Assembly (NCBI GenBank): GCA_963795415.1
Contig: CAWCHQ010000001.1
Location: 1,364,001 to 1,428,000 of the forward strand
Origin: CAVSUZ01 sp963795415
GTDB lineage: Bacteria; Pseudomonadota; Alphaproteobacteria; Acetobacterales; Acetobacteraceae
DNA length: 64,000 nucleotides
Direction of reading: 5' to 3'
The position numbers were made by a program, and so were the translations under genes. Below are positions 1 through 8,025 of this stretch, piece by piece (positions within the stretch are counted from its first letter, which is position 1; the number at the start of each line of letters is the position of its first letter). A model generated the notes under the pieces. The model saw nothing but the letters and a program-made list of their open reading frames with translations. It was not told where the DNA came from and did no database searches.

Positions 1-121
1 CTAAGTGTCCATCCGAGAAGATCGCGAGTTATTTGCGTCGGTTGGCTGAACTGGCCGGAGGCCCTTGATCCGGCTCGGATTGCTGTGAGTTTGTAGGCGG
101 CACCGAATGGCGAGGTGCCGA

Positions 122-930
122 ATGTGGACCACCGAGAACCGCGGGCGCTACGACCGCAGCAAGCTGCGCTACCCCAGTGACCTGACCGAGCCGGAATGGG
201 CGTTGATCAAACCGCTGATCCCGCCAGCCAAGAAGGGCGGCAACAAACGGACCGTTGATGAGCGTCAAATCGTCAATGGGTTGATGTAGATCCTCAGCAC
301 CGGCTGCCAGTGGCATCGCTGCCGAAGGATCTGCCGCCGCGCAGTACGGTCAATGACTATTTCCGACGCTGGGATGACGACGGCACGCTCGATCGCATCC
401 ACCACGCGTTGTATGTGCAGTGCCGCGAACTGGCGGGTCGAGAAACCAGCCCGACGGCCGGGATCATCGACAGCCAGAGCGTCAAGGGCGCGGAAAAGGA
501 GGGTCTGCATTGATCCCTCGGGGTATGACGCGGGCAAGAAGATCAACGGCAAGAAGCGGCATATCCTGGTCGACACCCAGGGTCTGCTGATGCAGGCGAT
601 CATTCACGCAGCCGACATTCAGCACCGTGACGGTGGCTTGCTACTGATGGGTTCGCGGTTCGGGCTGTTTCCCTTTTTGCTGAAGCTCTATGCTGATAGC
701 GGCTATCAGGGGTCGAAGTTTCAGCAGGGGCTGCGGGTGGCCTGCAAGCAGGTCAACCTGGAGATCGTGAAGCGCTCCGATATCGGCAAATTCGTGGTGC
801 TACCCAAGCGCTGGATCGTGGAGCGCAGCATCGCCTGGCTGAACCGGTGTCGGCGACTGGCCAAGGATTGGGAATGTCTGAATCGAAACGCTCTTGGATT
901 CCTGCGCTGGGCGTCCATCCGGCATCAGCC
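122..930 (+). pseudogene. IS5-family transposase, broken by a stop and frameshifts
   Basis: Three reading-frame pieces together resemble an IS5-family DDE transposase. The N-terminus (SDLTEPEWALIKPLIPP, from about 122) ends at TAG 287-289, where the family usually has a tyrosine codon. The middle (PRSTVNDYFRRWDDDGTLD, then DSQSVKGAEK) runs in a second frame to about 510. The C-terminal part (GKKRHILVDTQGLL, YADSGYQG, then WIVERSIAWLNRCRRL) is back in the first frame. One nonsense codon and two frame changes mean it cannot make a full protein. A hairpin (GGCACC...GGTGCC) lies at 101-121, just before the likely start, and may belong to the element's end. The end of the family's C-terminus is missing because an IS630-type fragment replaces it. 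Confidence 0.85.
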
Positions 931-933
931 CGG

Positions 934-1062
934 CGGGCGGTTGTGCGTGCCGGACAACATCACTCTGGTGCATCTGCCGCCCTACTCGCCCGAGCTCAAC
1001 CCGATGGAGAATGTGCGGGAGTATCTCAGGGCCAACAAACTCTGCCGCCAGTGTCCGGAATT
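934..1062 (+). mobile_element. IS630-type transposase C-terminal remnant
   Basis: The translation VPDNITLVHLPPYSPELNP followed by MENVREYLRANKLC is the typical IS630-family C-terminal segment, including the last acidic residue of the DDE triad (the E of MEN). Only about 40 residues remain. It is fused in frame to the preceding IS5 remnant, so an insertion or deletion joined two dead elements. It is non-functional on its own. Confidence 0.8.
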
Positions 1063-1111
1063 TGAAGTTAGTCACTCCGTAATGCCCTTCGGTTCGGGCC
1101 ATTACCTTTGT

Positions 1112-1180
1112 TTTCAGTGGCCTGCTTATCCCTTTCGTTGGCCGCTTGATGCGGCGAACTTCACGGGCAGGACACTTGCG
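1112..1180 (+). repeat. Dispersed repeat E, copy 1
   Basis: About 68 bp starting ttttcagtggcctgc and ending gggcaggacacttgc. It recurs with roughly 80% identity at 9482-9552. Both copies contain a short inverted core around gcggcgaactt. Here it sits directly behind the IS remnants, so it may be an insertion-sequence end. Confidence 0.65.
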
Positions 1181-1227
1181 GGAGCGCCCCTGTAGGCGAT
1201 CCCGCCGGCAAGCCCTATTCTCGATCC

Positions 1228-2604
1228 GTGGCTGCCAGACGCGCTTCCGCATTAGCCGACGCCCAGGACCTCTTCGGCGAACCTGAAACCGCCGAGGCCC
1301 CGGGCTCGTCCGGTCCCCGTCCGCTCGCCGATCAGCTCCGCCCGAACAGCCTGGAGCAGGTGGTAGGGCAGGATCACCTGGTGGGGGCGGAGGGGGTGCT
1401 GACACGGATGCTGGCGCGGGGCTCGCTGGCATCGCTGATCCTGTGGGGGCCGCCGGGGTCGGGGAAGACCACCATCGCGCGGCTGCTGGCGCAGCGGGCG
1501 GGGCTGCATTTCGTGCAGCTCTCGGCGGTGTTTTCCGGGGTGGCCGACCTCAAGCGGGCCTTCGATGAGGCGGGGCGGCGACGGCGGGCAGGGCAGGGGA
1601 CGCTGCTGTTCGTGGACGAAATCCACCGCTTCAACCGCGCCCAGCAGGACGGGTTCCTGCCGGTGGTTGAGGATGGAACGATCACGCTGATCGGGGCGAC
1701 GACCGAGAACCCGTCCTTTGCGCTGAACGGGGCGCTGCTGTCGCGCTGCCAGGTTCTGGTGCTGCGGCGGCTGGACGATGCGGCGCTGGAGCAGCTGCTG
1801 GATCGGGCCGAGGCCGAACTCGGCCGCGGGCTGCCGCTGACGGCGGAAGGGCGTGCGGCGATGCGCGCGATGGCCGACGGCGACGGGCGCTATCTGCTGA
1901 ACATGGCGGAGCAGCTCGCCGCGCTACCCGCGTCCACGGACGCGCTGGACCCTGGGGGGCTGACCGAGCTGTTGGCCCGTCGGGCGGCGCTATACGACAA
2001 GGACCGGGAGGAGCATTACAACCTGATATCCGCACTGCATAAGTCGCTGCGGGGCTCCGATCCGGACGCGGCACTGTACTGGTTCGCCCGTATGCTGAAT
2101 GGCGGCGAGGACCCCCGCTATATCGTGCGGCGGCTGGTGCGTTTCGCGGCGGAGGATATCGGCCTGGCCGATCCCAATGCGCTTTCGCAGGCGCTGGCGG
2201 CCTGGGAAAGCTATGAACGGCTTGGCAGCCCCGAAGGCGAGCTGGCGATCGCCCAGGCAGTGGTCTATCTGGGCACCGCGCCCAAATCCAACGCCCTGTA
2301 CACCGGCCTGTCCGCCGCGCGGACGGCTGCGAAGGCGACCGGCAGCCTGATGCCGCCGTCGCATATCCTCAACGCGCCGACGAGGCTGATGAAGGATCTC
2401 GGCTACGGCGCCGGTTACGCTTACGATCATGGGGAGGAGGACGCGTTCTCCGGCCAGGACTACTTTCCGGAGGGGATGGCGCGTCAGGAGTTCTACCGTC
2501 CGGCCGACCGCGGGTTTGAGCGCGAAATCGCTCGCCGGCTGGAATACTGGGCCAAGCTGCGCAATCAACGCAGGGCGGCGAAGCCGCAGGAGCAGGAGCG
2601 ATGA
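1228..2604 (+). CDS. rarA: Replication-associated recombination protein A (AAA+ ATPase)
   Basis: RarA/MgsA is an AAA+ ATPase of the clamp-loader/WRNIP1 group that acts at stalled replication forks. The 458-residue product has the Walker A motif GPPGSGKTT at residues 74-82 and Walker B VDEIHRF at about 129-135. A sensor region (GATTENPSF) and the C-terminal MgsA/WRNIP1 domain (SALHKSLRGSDPDAALYW) follow. Its length is normal for the family. The start is a GTG codon; upstream sequence is IS debris, so the promoter must be within about 160 bp. The last four bases overlap the start of the next gene (ATGA), which implies translational coupling. Confidence 0.93.
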   Translation: MAARRASALADAQDLFGEPETAEAPGSSGPRPLADQLRPNSLEQVVGQDHLVGAEGVLTRMLARGSLASLILWGPPGSGKTTIARLLAQRAGLHFVQLSAVFSGVADLKRAFDEAGRRRRAGQGTLLFVDEIHRFNRAQQDGFLPVVEDGTITLIGATTENPSFALNGALLSRCQVLVLRRLDDAALEQLLDRAEAELGRGLPLTAEGRAAMRAMADGDGRYLLNMAEQLAALPASTDALDPGGLTELLARRAALYDKDREEHYNLISALHKSLRGSDPDAALYWFARMLNGGEDPRYIVRRLVRFAAEDIGLADPNALSQALAAWESYERLGSPEGELAIAQAVVYLGTAPKSNALYTGLSAARTAAKATGSLMPPSHILNAPTRLMKDLGYGAGYAYDHGEEDAFSGQDYFPEGMARQEFYRPADRGFEREIARRLEYWAKLRNQRRAAKPQEQER

Positions 2605-3809
2605 TCCGACTTTCCCGCCGTGCCGTGCTGGGCGGCGCCGCCACTCTGGCCGCGCCGCCGATCATCCGGGCTCAGGCTCAGCCGCCGATAAGGGTGGGAG
2701 AAATCAACAGCTACTCGACGATCCCGGCCTTCACCCTGCCGTATCGCAAGGGGTGGGAGATGGCGCAGGACGAAATCAACATGGAAGGCGGCGTGCTGGG
2801 CCGGAAGATCGAGATCATCTCGCGCGATGACGCCGGCAATCCGGCCAATGCGGTGCGGCTGGCGCAGGAGCTGGTGACGGAGCAGAACGTCGATTTGCTG
2901 GCGGGCGGGTATCTGTCGAATGTTGGGCTGGCGATATCGGACTACGCGCTGCACGCAAACAAGCTTTATGTCGCGGGCGAGCCGCTGACGGATGCGCTGG
3001 TGTGGAGCGACGGCAACCGCATCTGTTTCCGGCTGCGGCCTTCCACCTACATGCTGGCCGCGATGCTGGTGCCGGAAGCGGCGGCATTGCCGGCGAAGAC
3101 CTGGGCGACGGTCGCGCCGAACTACGAATACGGCCAGTCGGCGGTGAAGTGGTTCAGGCAGCTGCTGAGCGAAGAGCGCCCGGATGTGCGGTTTATCGCC
3201 GAGCAATGGCCGGCGCTGGGCCATATCGACGCGGGCGCGACCGTTGCCGCCCTGGAAGCTGCGAAGCCGGAGGCGATCTTCAACGCTACATTCGCGGGGG
3301 ACCTGACGAATTTCGTTCGCCAGGGCAATACCCGCGGGTTGTTTGCGAACCGGCAGGTTGTTTCCTTGTTGACCGGGGAGCCGGAGTATCTCGATCCGCT
3401 GGGCGCCGAGACTCCCCCCGGTTGGATCGTCACCGGCTATCCGTGGACGCAGGACGATACGCCGGCAAACCTGGTTTTTGCGAACGCCTATGAAGCGCGG
3501 TTCGACGAGGCTCCGTTCATGGGTTCGGTTGTCGGCTATTCGCTGGTGCATTCCATTATCGCCGGCATCAAGGCTTCCGGCAGCACCGGCACCGATGCGA
3601 TGGTGCGGGGGTTCTCCGGCGCGCATTTCGAGACGCCGTTCGGGCCGGTGGTGTACCGGCCGATCGATCACCAGAGCACGCTTGGGGCCTATGTCGGTAA
3701 GCTCGCGGTGAAGGACGGCAAGGGGATCATGGTCGATTGGCGGTATATCGATGGGGCGTCGGTGATGCCGTCCGACGCGTTCGTGCGAAAGATGCGTCCG
3801 CAGTCTTAG
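2601..3809 (+). CDS. ABC-type substrate-binding protein, branched-chain amino acid type
   Basis: A periplasmic binding protein of the Leu/Ile/Val-binding superfamily (Peripla_BP_6). The N-terminus has paired arginines (RLSRRAVLGGAA) before a hydrophobic stretch ending APPIIRAQA, a Tat-like or ordinary signal peptide of about 25 residues. The family pattern IRVGEIN...FTLPYRKGWEMAQDEIN, then GGVLGRKIEI and a C-terminal lobe with TPFGPVVYR, fits proteins that bind amino acids, amides or aromatic acids. No permease or ATPase gene is adjacent; the partner here is rarA, with a 4-bp overlap. The ligand cannot be told from sequence. Confidence 0.85.
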   Translation: MIRLSRRAVLGGAATLAAPPIIRAQAQPPIRVGEINSYSTIPAFTLPYRKGWEMAQDEINMEGGVLGRKIEIISRDDAGNPANAVRLAQELVTEQNVDLLAGGYLSNVGLAISDYALHANKLYVAGEPLTDALVWSDGNRICFRLRPSTYMLAAMLVPEAAALPAKTWATVAPNYEYGQSAVKWFRQLLSEERPDVRFIAEQWPALGHIDAGATVAALEAAKPEAIFNATFAGDLTNFVRQGNTRGLFANRQVVSLLTGEPEYLDPLGAETPPGWIVTGYPWTQDDTPANLVFANAYEARFDEAPFMGSVVGYSLVHSIIAGIKASGSTGTDAMVRGFSGAHFETPFGPVVYRPIDHQSTLGAYVGKLAVKDGKGIMVDWRYIDGASVMPSDAFVRKMRPQS

Positions 3810-3871
3810 TCAAGTATCGAAATCAACCCCGTTTCTGCGGGAATTGAGAAGCGGGAGAGATACGGCATCCT

Positions 3872-5188
3872 ATGCTGGAATATCGCGGCTGGGTACCCGA
3901 AGAGTGTGAGCGTCACATCCAATCGATTGCCGAGCGCGTTTGCCGGCAGGACGTGGATGCGACTGAGCGGGAGCTGAACGCGCTTGTTGCGGCGAACCGT
4001 AACATTCATGAGTTGCAGAGCATAAACCTCAATCCGGCATCCAACGTGATGAACCCGAAAGCGGAGGCGATGCTGGCGCAGGGTATGGGGTCGCGGGCGT
4101 CACTCGGCTATCCCGGTGATAAGTACGAAATGGGACTGGGGGCTATCGAAAAGGTCGAGGTGATTGCGGCTGAGCTGGCGGCGGAGGTGTTCGGAGCACG
4201 GTTTGCCGAGATACGCGTGCCCTCGGGCTCGATTGCGAACCTTTGCGTTTTCATGGCGACGGCGAAACCGGGTGAGACGATCATTGCTCCGCCGCCGGCG
4301 ATAGGCGGGCATGTGACGCATCATGAGGGGGGCGCGGCGGGGTGCTACGGGGTCGTGACGCATCCGGCGCCGGTCGATCCTGACCGATATACCGTCGATG
4401 TCGAGGCGCTGCGGAAAGATGCGCGGCGGTTGCGCCCGAAACTGATTACCATCGGCGGCAGCCTGAACCTGTTTGCGCACCCGGTCGGCGAAATTCGCCA
4501 GATTGCCGATGAGGTGGGCGCGTTTGTGATGTTCGATGCGGCGCATCTGTGCGGGATGATCGCCGGCCACGCCTGGCAGCAGCCGCTGGAGGAAGGCGCA
4601 CATGTGATGACGATGAGCACATACAAGAGTTTGGGCGGCCCTCCGTCGGGGTTGATTGTTACCAATGACGAGGAGCTGGCGAGGCGGATCGACGCGATCG
4701 CGTTTCCGGGGCTGACGGCGAATTTCGATGTGGCGAAGTCGGCGAGCCTGGCGGTGACGCTGCTCGACTGGAAAAAGTATGGGCGTGCGTATGCGGCGGA
4801 GATGGCGGCGACCGCGCGTGCGCTGGCGGAGGCATTGGTGGAGCGCGGGGTTCCGGTGTTTGCGCGGGACCGGGGCATGACAGCGTCGCATCAGTTCGCC
4901 GTTGAGGCGGGGCGTTATGGCGGCGGCCAGACGGCGGCAAAGCTGCTGGCGAAGGCGAATATTCTGACATGCGGGATCGGGCTGCCGGTTCCCGCCGTGG
5001 AGGGGGATTTGAACGGGCTGCGCATGGGCACGCCGGAGATTGTGCGTTGGGGGATGTTGGCGGGGGACATGCCGAAGCTCGCGCGATTCATCGCGGATGT
5101 GCTGGAGGGCGTGCGGCCGGCGGAGGCGGTGGGACGGGAAGTGACGGCGTTCCGAAGCAGGTTTCGGACGTTATGGTTTGTGAGGTAG
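3872..5188 (+). CDS. Serine hydroxymethyltransferase-like PLP enzyme
   Basis: A 438-residue fold-type I PLP enzyme resembling GlyA. Visible features are the N-terminal block NLNPASNVMNPKAEAML, GSRASLGYPGDKYEMG, the cofactor-binding DAAHLCGMIAG (Asp222, His225) and the PLP lysine in MSTYKSLGGPPSG (Lys252). In housekeeping GlyA the lysine motif is normally TTTHKTLRGPRGG, so the His before the Lys is replaced by Tyr and the loop differs. This suggests a divergent paralogue acting on another beta-hydroxy amino acid rather than the main folate enzyme. It stands alone, 62 bp behind the binding-protein gene. I am sure of the fold family, not the substrate. Confidence 0.75.
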   Translation: MLEYRGWVPEECERHIQSIAERVCRQDVDATERELNALVAANRNIHELQSINLNPASNVMNPKAEAMLAQGMGSRASLGYPGDKYEMGLGAIEKVEVIAAELAAEVFGARFAEIRVPSGSIANLCVFMATAKPGETIIAPPPAIGGHVTHHEGGAAGCYGVVTHPAPVDPDRYTVDVEALRKDARRLRPKLITIGGSLNLFAHPVGEIRQIADEVGAFVMFDAAHLCGMIAGHAWQQPLEEGAHVMTMSTYKSLGGPPSGLIVTNDEELARRIDAIAFPGLTANFDVAKSASLAVTLLDWKKYGRAYAAEMAATARALAEALVERGVPVFARDRGMTASHQFAVEAGRYGGGQTAAKLLAKANILTCGIGLPVPAVEGDLNGLRMGTPEIVRWGMLAGDMPKLARFIADVLEGVRPAEAVGREVTAFRSRFRTLWFVR

Positions 5189-5224
5189 GGAGTCCCCCAC
5201 CGGCTTCGCCGATCCGCTGGTGAT

Positions 5225-5430
5225 GAAACGAGGCGCGGCAGCGAGGAGGTTCGCCTGGATCGCCACGGCCCGCCCCGGGTCCGGCCGGTGGTCGGCCGGA
5301 GGACATGCTTCCCGGACCTCGCGATGGCGGCCGCGGCCCGTCGCCGCAATCGAGCAGGTTTCTTGTCAGGTGTGAGGCACCTTAAGTTTTGACCCCTCCC
5401 CTTGCGGGCTCTGCAAGGGGAGGGGAGAGT
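5225..5430. repeat. Intergenic repeats between the SHMT-like gene and glnA
   Basis: The 249-bp gap between convergent genes holds two repeat types. At 5227-5365 is a diverged relative of the 138-bp unit duplicated at 29663-29938 (shared blocks gcctggatcgccacggc, ctcgcgatgg, gagc-ggtttct). At 5391-5430 is a pyrimidine/purine hairpin (cccctcccc...ggggagggg) of the type also seen at 27876, 31456, 31549 and 58768. The hairpin follows the glnA stop and could end its transcript. Confidence 0.6.
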
Positions 5431-5437
5431 TCTGAAG

Positions 5438-6853
5438 TCAGACCGAGTAGTACATCTCGAACTCGACCGGATGCGGGGTGTGCTCGAAGCGGTACACCTC
5501 GTTCCATTTGAGTTCGATATAGCTCTCGATCTGGTCGGTGCCGAACACGTCACCCGAGAGCAGAAACTCGTGGTCGCCTTCGAGGGAGCCGATGGCATCG
5601 CGCAGCGAGCCGCAGACGGTGGGGATGCCTTTCAGTTCCTCCGGCGGCAGGTCGTACAGATCCTTGTCCATGGGATCGCCGGGGTGGATCTTGTTGCGGA
5701 TGCCGTCGAGCCCGGCCATCAGCATCGCGGCGAAAGACAGGTAAGGGTTCGCGCCCGGATCGGGGAAGCGCACCTCAACGCGCTTTGCCTTGGGGCTGGT
5801 GGCATAAGGGATGCGGCAGGCGGCCGAGCGGTTACGGGCGGAATAGGCCAGCAGCACCGGCGCCTCAAAGCCGGGGATCAGCCGCTTGTAGCTGTTGGTC
5901 AGCGGGTTGGTGAAGGCGTTCAGCGCCTTGGCGTGCCTGATGATGCCGCCGATGTAATAGAGCGCCGTCTCTGACAGGTCCGCGTAGCCGTTGCCGGCGA
6001 AAAGCGGCTTGCCGTTCCTCCAGATGGATTGATGAACGTGCATGCCCGAGCCGTTATCGCCATAGATCGGCTTCGGCATGAATGTGGCTGTCTTGCCGTA
6101 GCTGTGTGCGACGTTGTGGATGCAATATTTGTATATTTGCAAATTGTCGGCCATCCGCACCAGCGGGCCGAACTTCATCCCGAGCTCGTGCTGGCTCTGC
6201 GCCACCTCGTGGTGGTGCTTTTCAATCACCACGCCCATTTCGCCCATGGTCGAGAGCATTTCGGCGCGCAGGTCGCTTTCGGAATCGACCGGCGGTACGG
6301 GGAAATAGCCACCCTTCACGACGGGGCGGTGACCCATGTTGCCTTCGGGGTAGTCCTTCAGGCTCGCCTGCGGGCCTTCCATGCTGTCGATCTGGTAGAT
6401 GCCGTAATTGCCGCCGACGCCGAACTTCACGCTGTCGAAGATGAAGAACTCGGCTTCCGGGCCGAAGAACGCGGTGTCACCCACGCCACTCGATTGCAGG
6501 TAGGTCTCGGCCTTCTTGGCGGTGGAGCGCGGGTCGCGGCTGTAGGGCTGGCCGGTGGAAGGCTCGATGATGTCGCAGAACAGGATCAGGCTCGGCTTGG
6601 CCGAGAACGGGTCCATGACGGCAGTATCGGCGTCCGGGAGCAGGATCATGTCGGATTCGTTGATTGCCTTCCAGCCGGCGATGGAGGAGCCGTCGAACAT
6701 GATGCCCTCGCTGAACACCTCCTCCTCGATAGTGGAGATGTGCTGGGCGGTGTGCTGCCATTTCCCGCGGGGGTCGGTGAACCGCAGGTCCACGTATTCC
6801 ACGGAGTGCTCTTTGAGCATCTCCATAACCTTGCCGACGCCGTTTTTCGCCAT
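5438..6853 (-). CDS. glnA: Glutamine synthetase, type I
   Basis: Makes glutamine from glutamate, ammonia and ATP in the cytoplasm. From the chosen start the product is 471 residues, the usual length of the bacterial dodecameric enzyme. The start (MAKNGVGKVMEML) is preferred over the ATG 45 bases upstream because a purine-rich GGGGAAAG lies just before it and homologues begin here. Family blocks: FDGSSIAGW, the metal-binding GPEAEFFIFD, GSGMHVHQS, and NRSAACRIP. The adenylylation segment MDKDLYDLPPEE carries Tyr400, equivalent to Tyr397 of the enteric enzyme, so control by GlnE is expected. It lies downstream of glnB on the same strand. Confidence 0.96.
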   Translation of the reverse strand: MAKNGVGKVMEMLKEHSVEYVDLRFTDPRGKWQHTAQHISTIEEEVFSEGIMFDGSSIAGWKAINESDMILLPDADTAVMDPFSAKPSLILFCDIIEPSTGQPYSRDPRSTAKKAETYLQSSGVGDTAFFGPEAEFFIFDSVKFGVGGNYGIYQIDSMEGPQASLKDYPEGNMGHRPVVKGGYFPVPPVDSESDLRAEMLSTMGEMGVVIEKHHHEVAQSQHELGMKFGPLVRMADNLQIYKYCIHNVAHSYGKTATFMPKPIYGDNGSGMHVHQSIWRNGKPLFAGNGYADLSETALYYIGGIIRHAKALNAFTNPLTNSYKRLIPGFEAPVLLAYSARNRSAACRIPYATSPKAKRVEVRFPDPGANPYLSFAAMLMAGLDGIRNKIHPGDPMDKDLYDLPPEELKGIPTVCGSLRDAIGSLEGDHEFLLSGDVFGTDQIESYIELKWNEVYRFEHTPHPVEFEMYYSV

Positions 6854-7039
6854 TCCTACTTTCCCCAGTTGTTGCCCGGCGATGTCCGCCGTCGCCACAA
6901 GGGGCGCACGCCGCGCCCCTGATCACCCCGCCGTGTAGTCGTTCGCACCGCCGGCCGGAAGCGGCTTGTAGTCAGAGCCCCACCTCACCCCGCCTTCTCC
7001 GCGCCCAACCTGCCCCTTGGGGGGCGGAGAGGGATCAAA

Positions 7040-7151
7040 CTTGGAGCAAGGTTCCCGCGCTCTGACGTTCCGCCTCATGCGATCTCGCTCTAAACCTTGG
7101 AGCGAGATTCACGTGCTCTGACGTTCCGCCTCACGCGATCTCGCTCTAAAC
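7040..7151. repeat. Two tandem 56-bp palindromic repeats between glnB and glnA
   Basis: Two near-identical 56-bp units (7040-7095, 7096-7151) of the pattern ttggagcRagRttc...gctctgacgttccgcctc...gatctcgctctaaac. The distal unit overlaps the glnB stop codon (TAG at 7146-7148). The ends of each unit are partly self-complementary (gagcgagat / atctcgctc). Related units occur at 29340-29390 and 58890-58949. They leave glnA expressible only by read-through or from its own promoter. Confidence 0.75.
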
Positions 7152-7484
7152 CGCGGCTTCCCCCCGTTCGCCGGTGCGGATGCGGATCACCTCCTCGATG
7201 GTGGAGATAAAGATCTTGCCGTCGCCGATACGCCCGGTCCGGGCGGCGGTCATGATCGCCTCGACCGCCCGCTCCACCACCGAATCCTCGCAGATCACCT
7301 CGATCTTCACCTTGGGGAGGAAATCGACGACGTATTCCGCGCCACGATAGAGCTCGGTGTGGCCCTTCTGGCGGCCGAATCCTTTCGCCTCGACAACCGT
7401 GATGCCCTGCAGCCCCACCTCGTGCAGGGCCTCTTTCACTTCATCCAGCTTGAACGGCTTTATTACCGCCTCGATCTTTTTCAT
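7146..7484 (-). CDS. glnB: Nitrogen regulatory protein PII
   Basis: The trimeric PII sensor binds ATP/ADP and 2-oxoglutarate and controls glutamine synthetase adenylylation and NtrB. The 112-residue product has the standard start MKKIEAVIKPFKLDEVKEAL. The T-loop carries the uridylylated Tyr51 in GAEYVVDFLPK. The C-terminal signature IGDGKIFISTIEEVIRIRTGE is present. An AAGGGGGAG ribosome site precedes the ATG, and a sigma-54-type promoter lies about 30 bases upstream. glnB followed by glnA is the common alphaproteobacterial arrangement. The stop codon lies within a repeat unit. Confidence 0.96.
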   Translation of the reverse strand: MKKIEAVIKPFKLDEVKEALHEVGLQGITVVEAKGFGRQKGHTELYRGAEYVVDFLPKVKIEVICEDSVVERAVEAIMTAARTGRIGDGKIFISTIEEVIRIRTGERGEAAV

Positions 7485-7514
7485 CGCTCCCCCTTTGGGC
7501 CTCGTTTTCGGGTT

Positions 7515-7529
7515 GCATATGCCGTGCCA
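7515..7529 (-). promoter_or_regulatory. Sigma-54 (-24/-12) promoter of glnBA
   Basis: Read on the minus strand, TGGCACGGCATATGC matches the -24/-12 consensus TGGCAC-N5-TTGC with one mismatch and the invariant GG-N10-GC spacing. Transcription would start about 12 bases further on, leaving a leader of roughly 20 bases before the glnB ATG. This fits NtrC-dependent control of glnBA under nitrogen limitation. No NtrC site was identified with certainty. Confidence 0.6.
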
Positions 7530-7565
7530 CGCCTAAAGCGAGGGCGGCGACCCTTCTCAGCCGCT

Positions 7566-7774
7566 ACTAGACCAGTTTCAGGCTGACTGTATCAGCCTGA
7601 AACGCCCTGACTTCATCGTTTTAGAGCAGATTCACGCGCTCCTGGAAACGCAAGGCGTTTCCAGTCAAGCGCCATCTGCTCTAAGCAGACTTTCGCGGCT
7701 TGTGCCACGCAAGTCTGCTTAGAAGTTATTGAAGACGCATCATCTTATCGGCGGAGCGCCGAAACGCTCCGCCG
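7566..7774. repeat. Composite palindromic repeat block upstream of glnB
   Basis: The 541 bp between the glnB and aminotransferase starts contain consecutive hairpins. They are tttcaggctgac/gtcagcctgaaa (7573-7603), agcagattcacgcgctcctgg...tccag...ctgctct (7623-7683), and agcagacttNcg...gcaagtctgctta (7684-7722), followed by a tail ending ccgccggacgatgctta (to about 7784). The same modules in the same order recur at 29270-29492, and parts at 11071, 11893, 17091, 22657, 53354 and 58846. Any aminotransferase promoter must lie in about 7785-8025. I see no gene in this stretch. Confidence 0.75.
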
Positions 7775-8025
7775 GACGATGCTTAGCCCAGAGCCTGGGC
7801 GCGGGCGAGTTTGTTTGCCTGCGATTTGGGCAGATTCGGTTGACCCGAGCGCAACAGCCTGGTCAGGAGCATGATCGCTTGAGAGCCTGCCCCGGCCTGA
7901 TCCGGGGCGGAACGTCGGAAAGCGTGGATCGCGCTCTCGGACAAAGAAGGTAGAGCATGATCGGTTCAACCTGAGCCGATCATGCTCTATTGCGCCGCAG
8001 GACGGACGCGGCGAAAGGGTTCAGG

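Noticed and set aside
6029..6922. A 297-codon plus-strand frame
   Set aside because: Antisense to glnA; its content mirrors the glnA codons.
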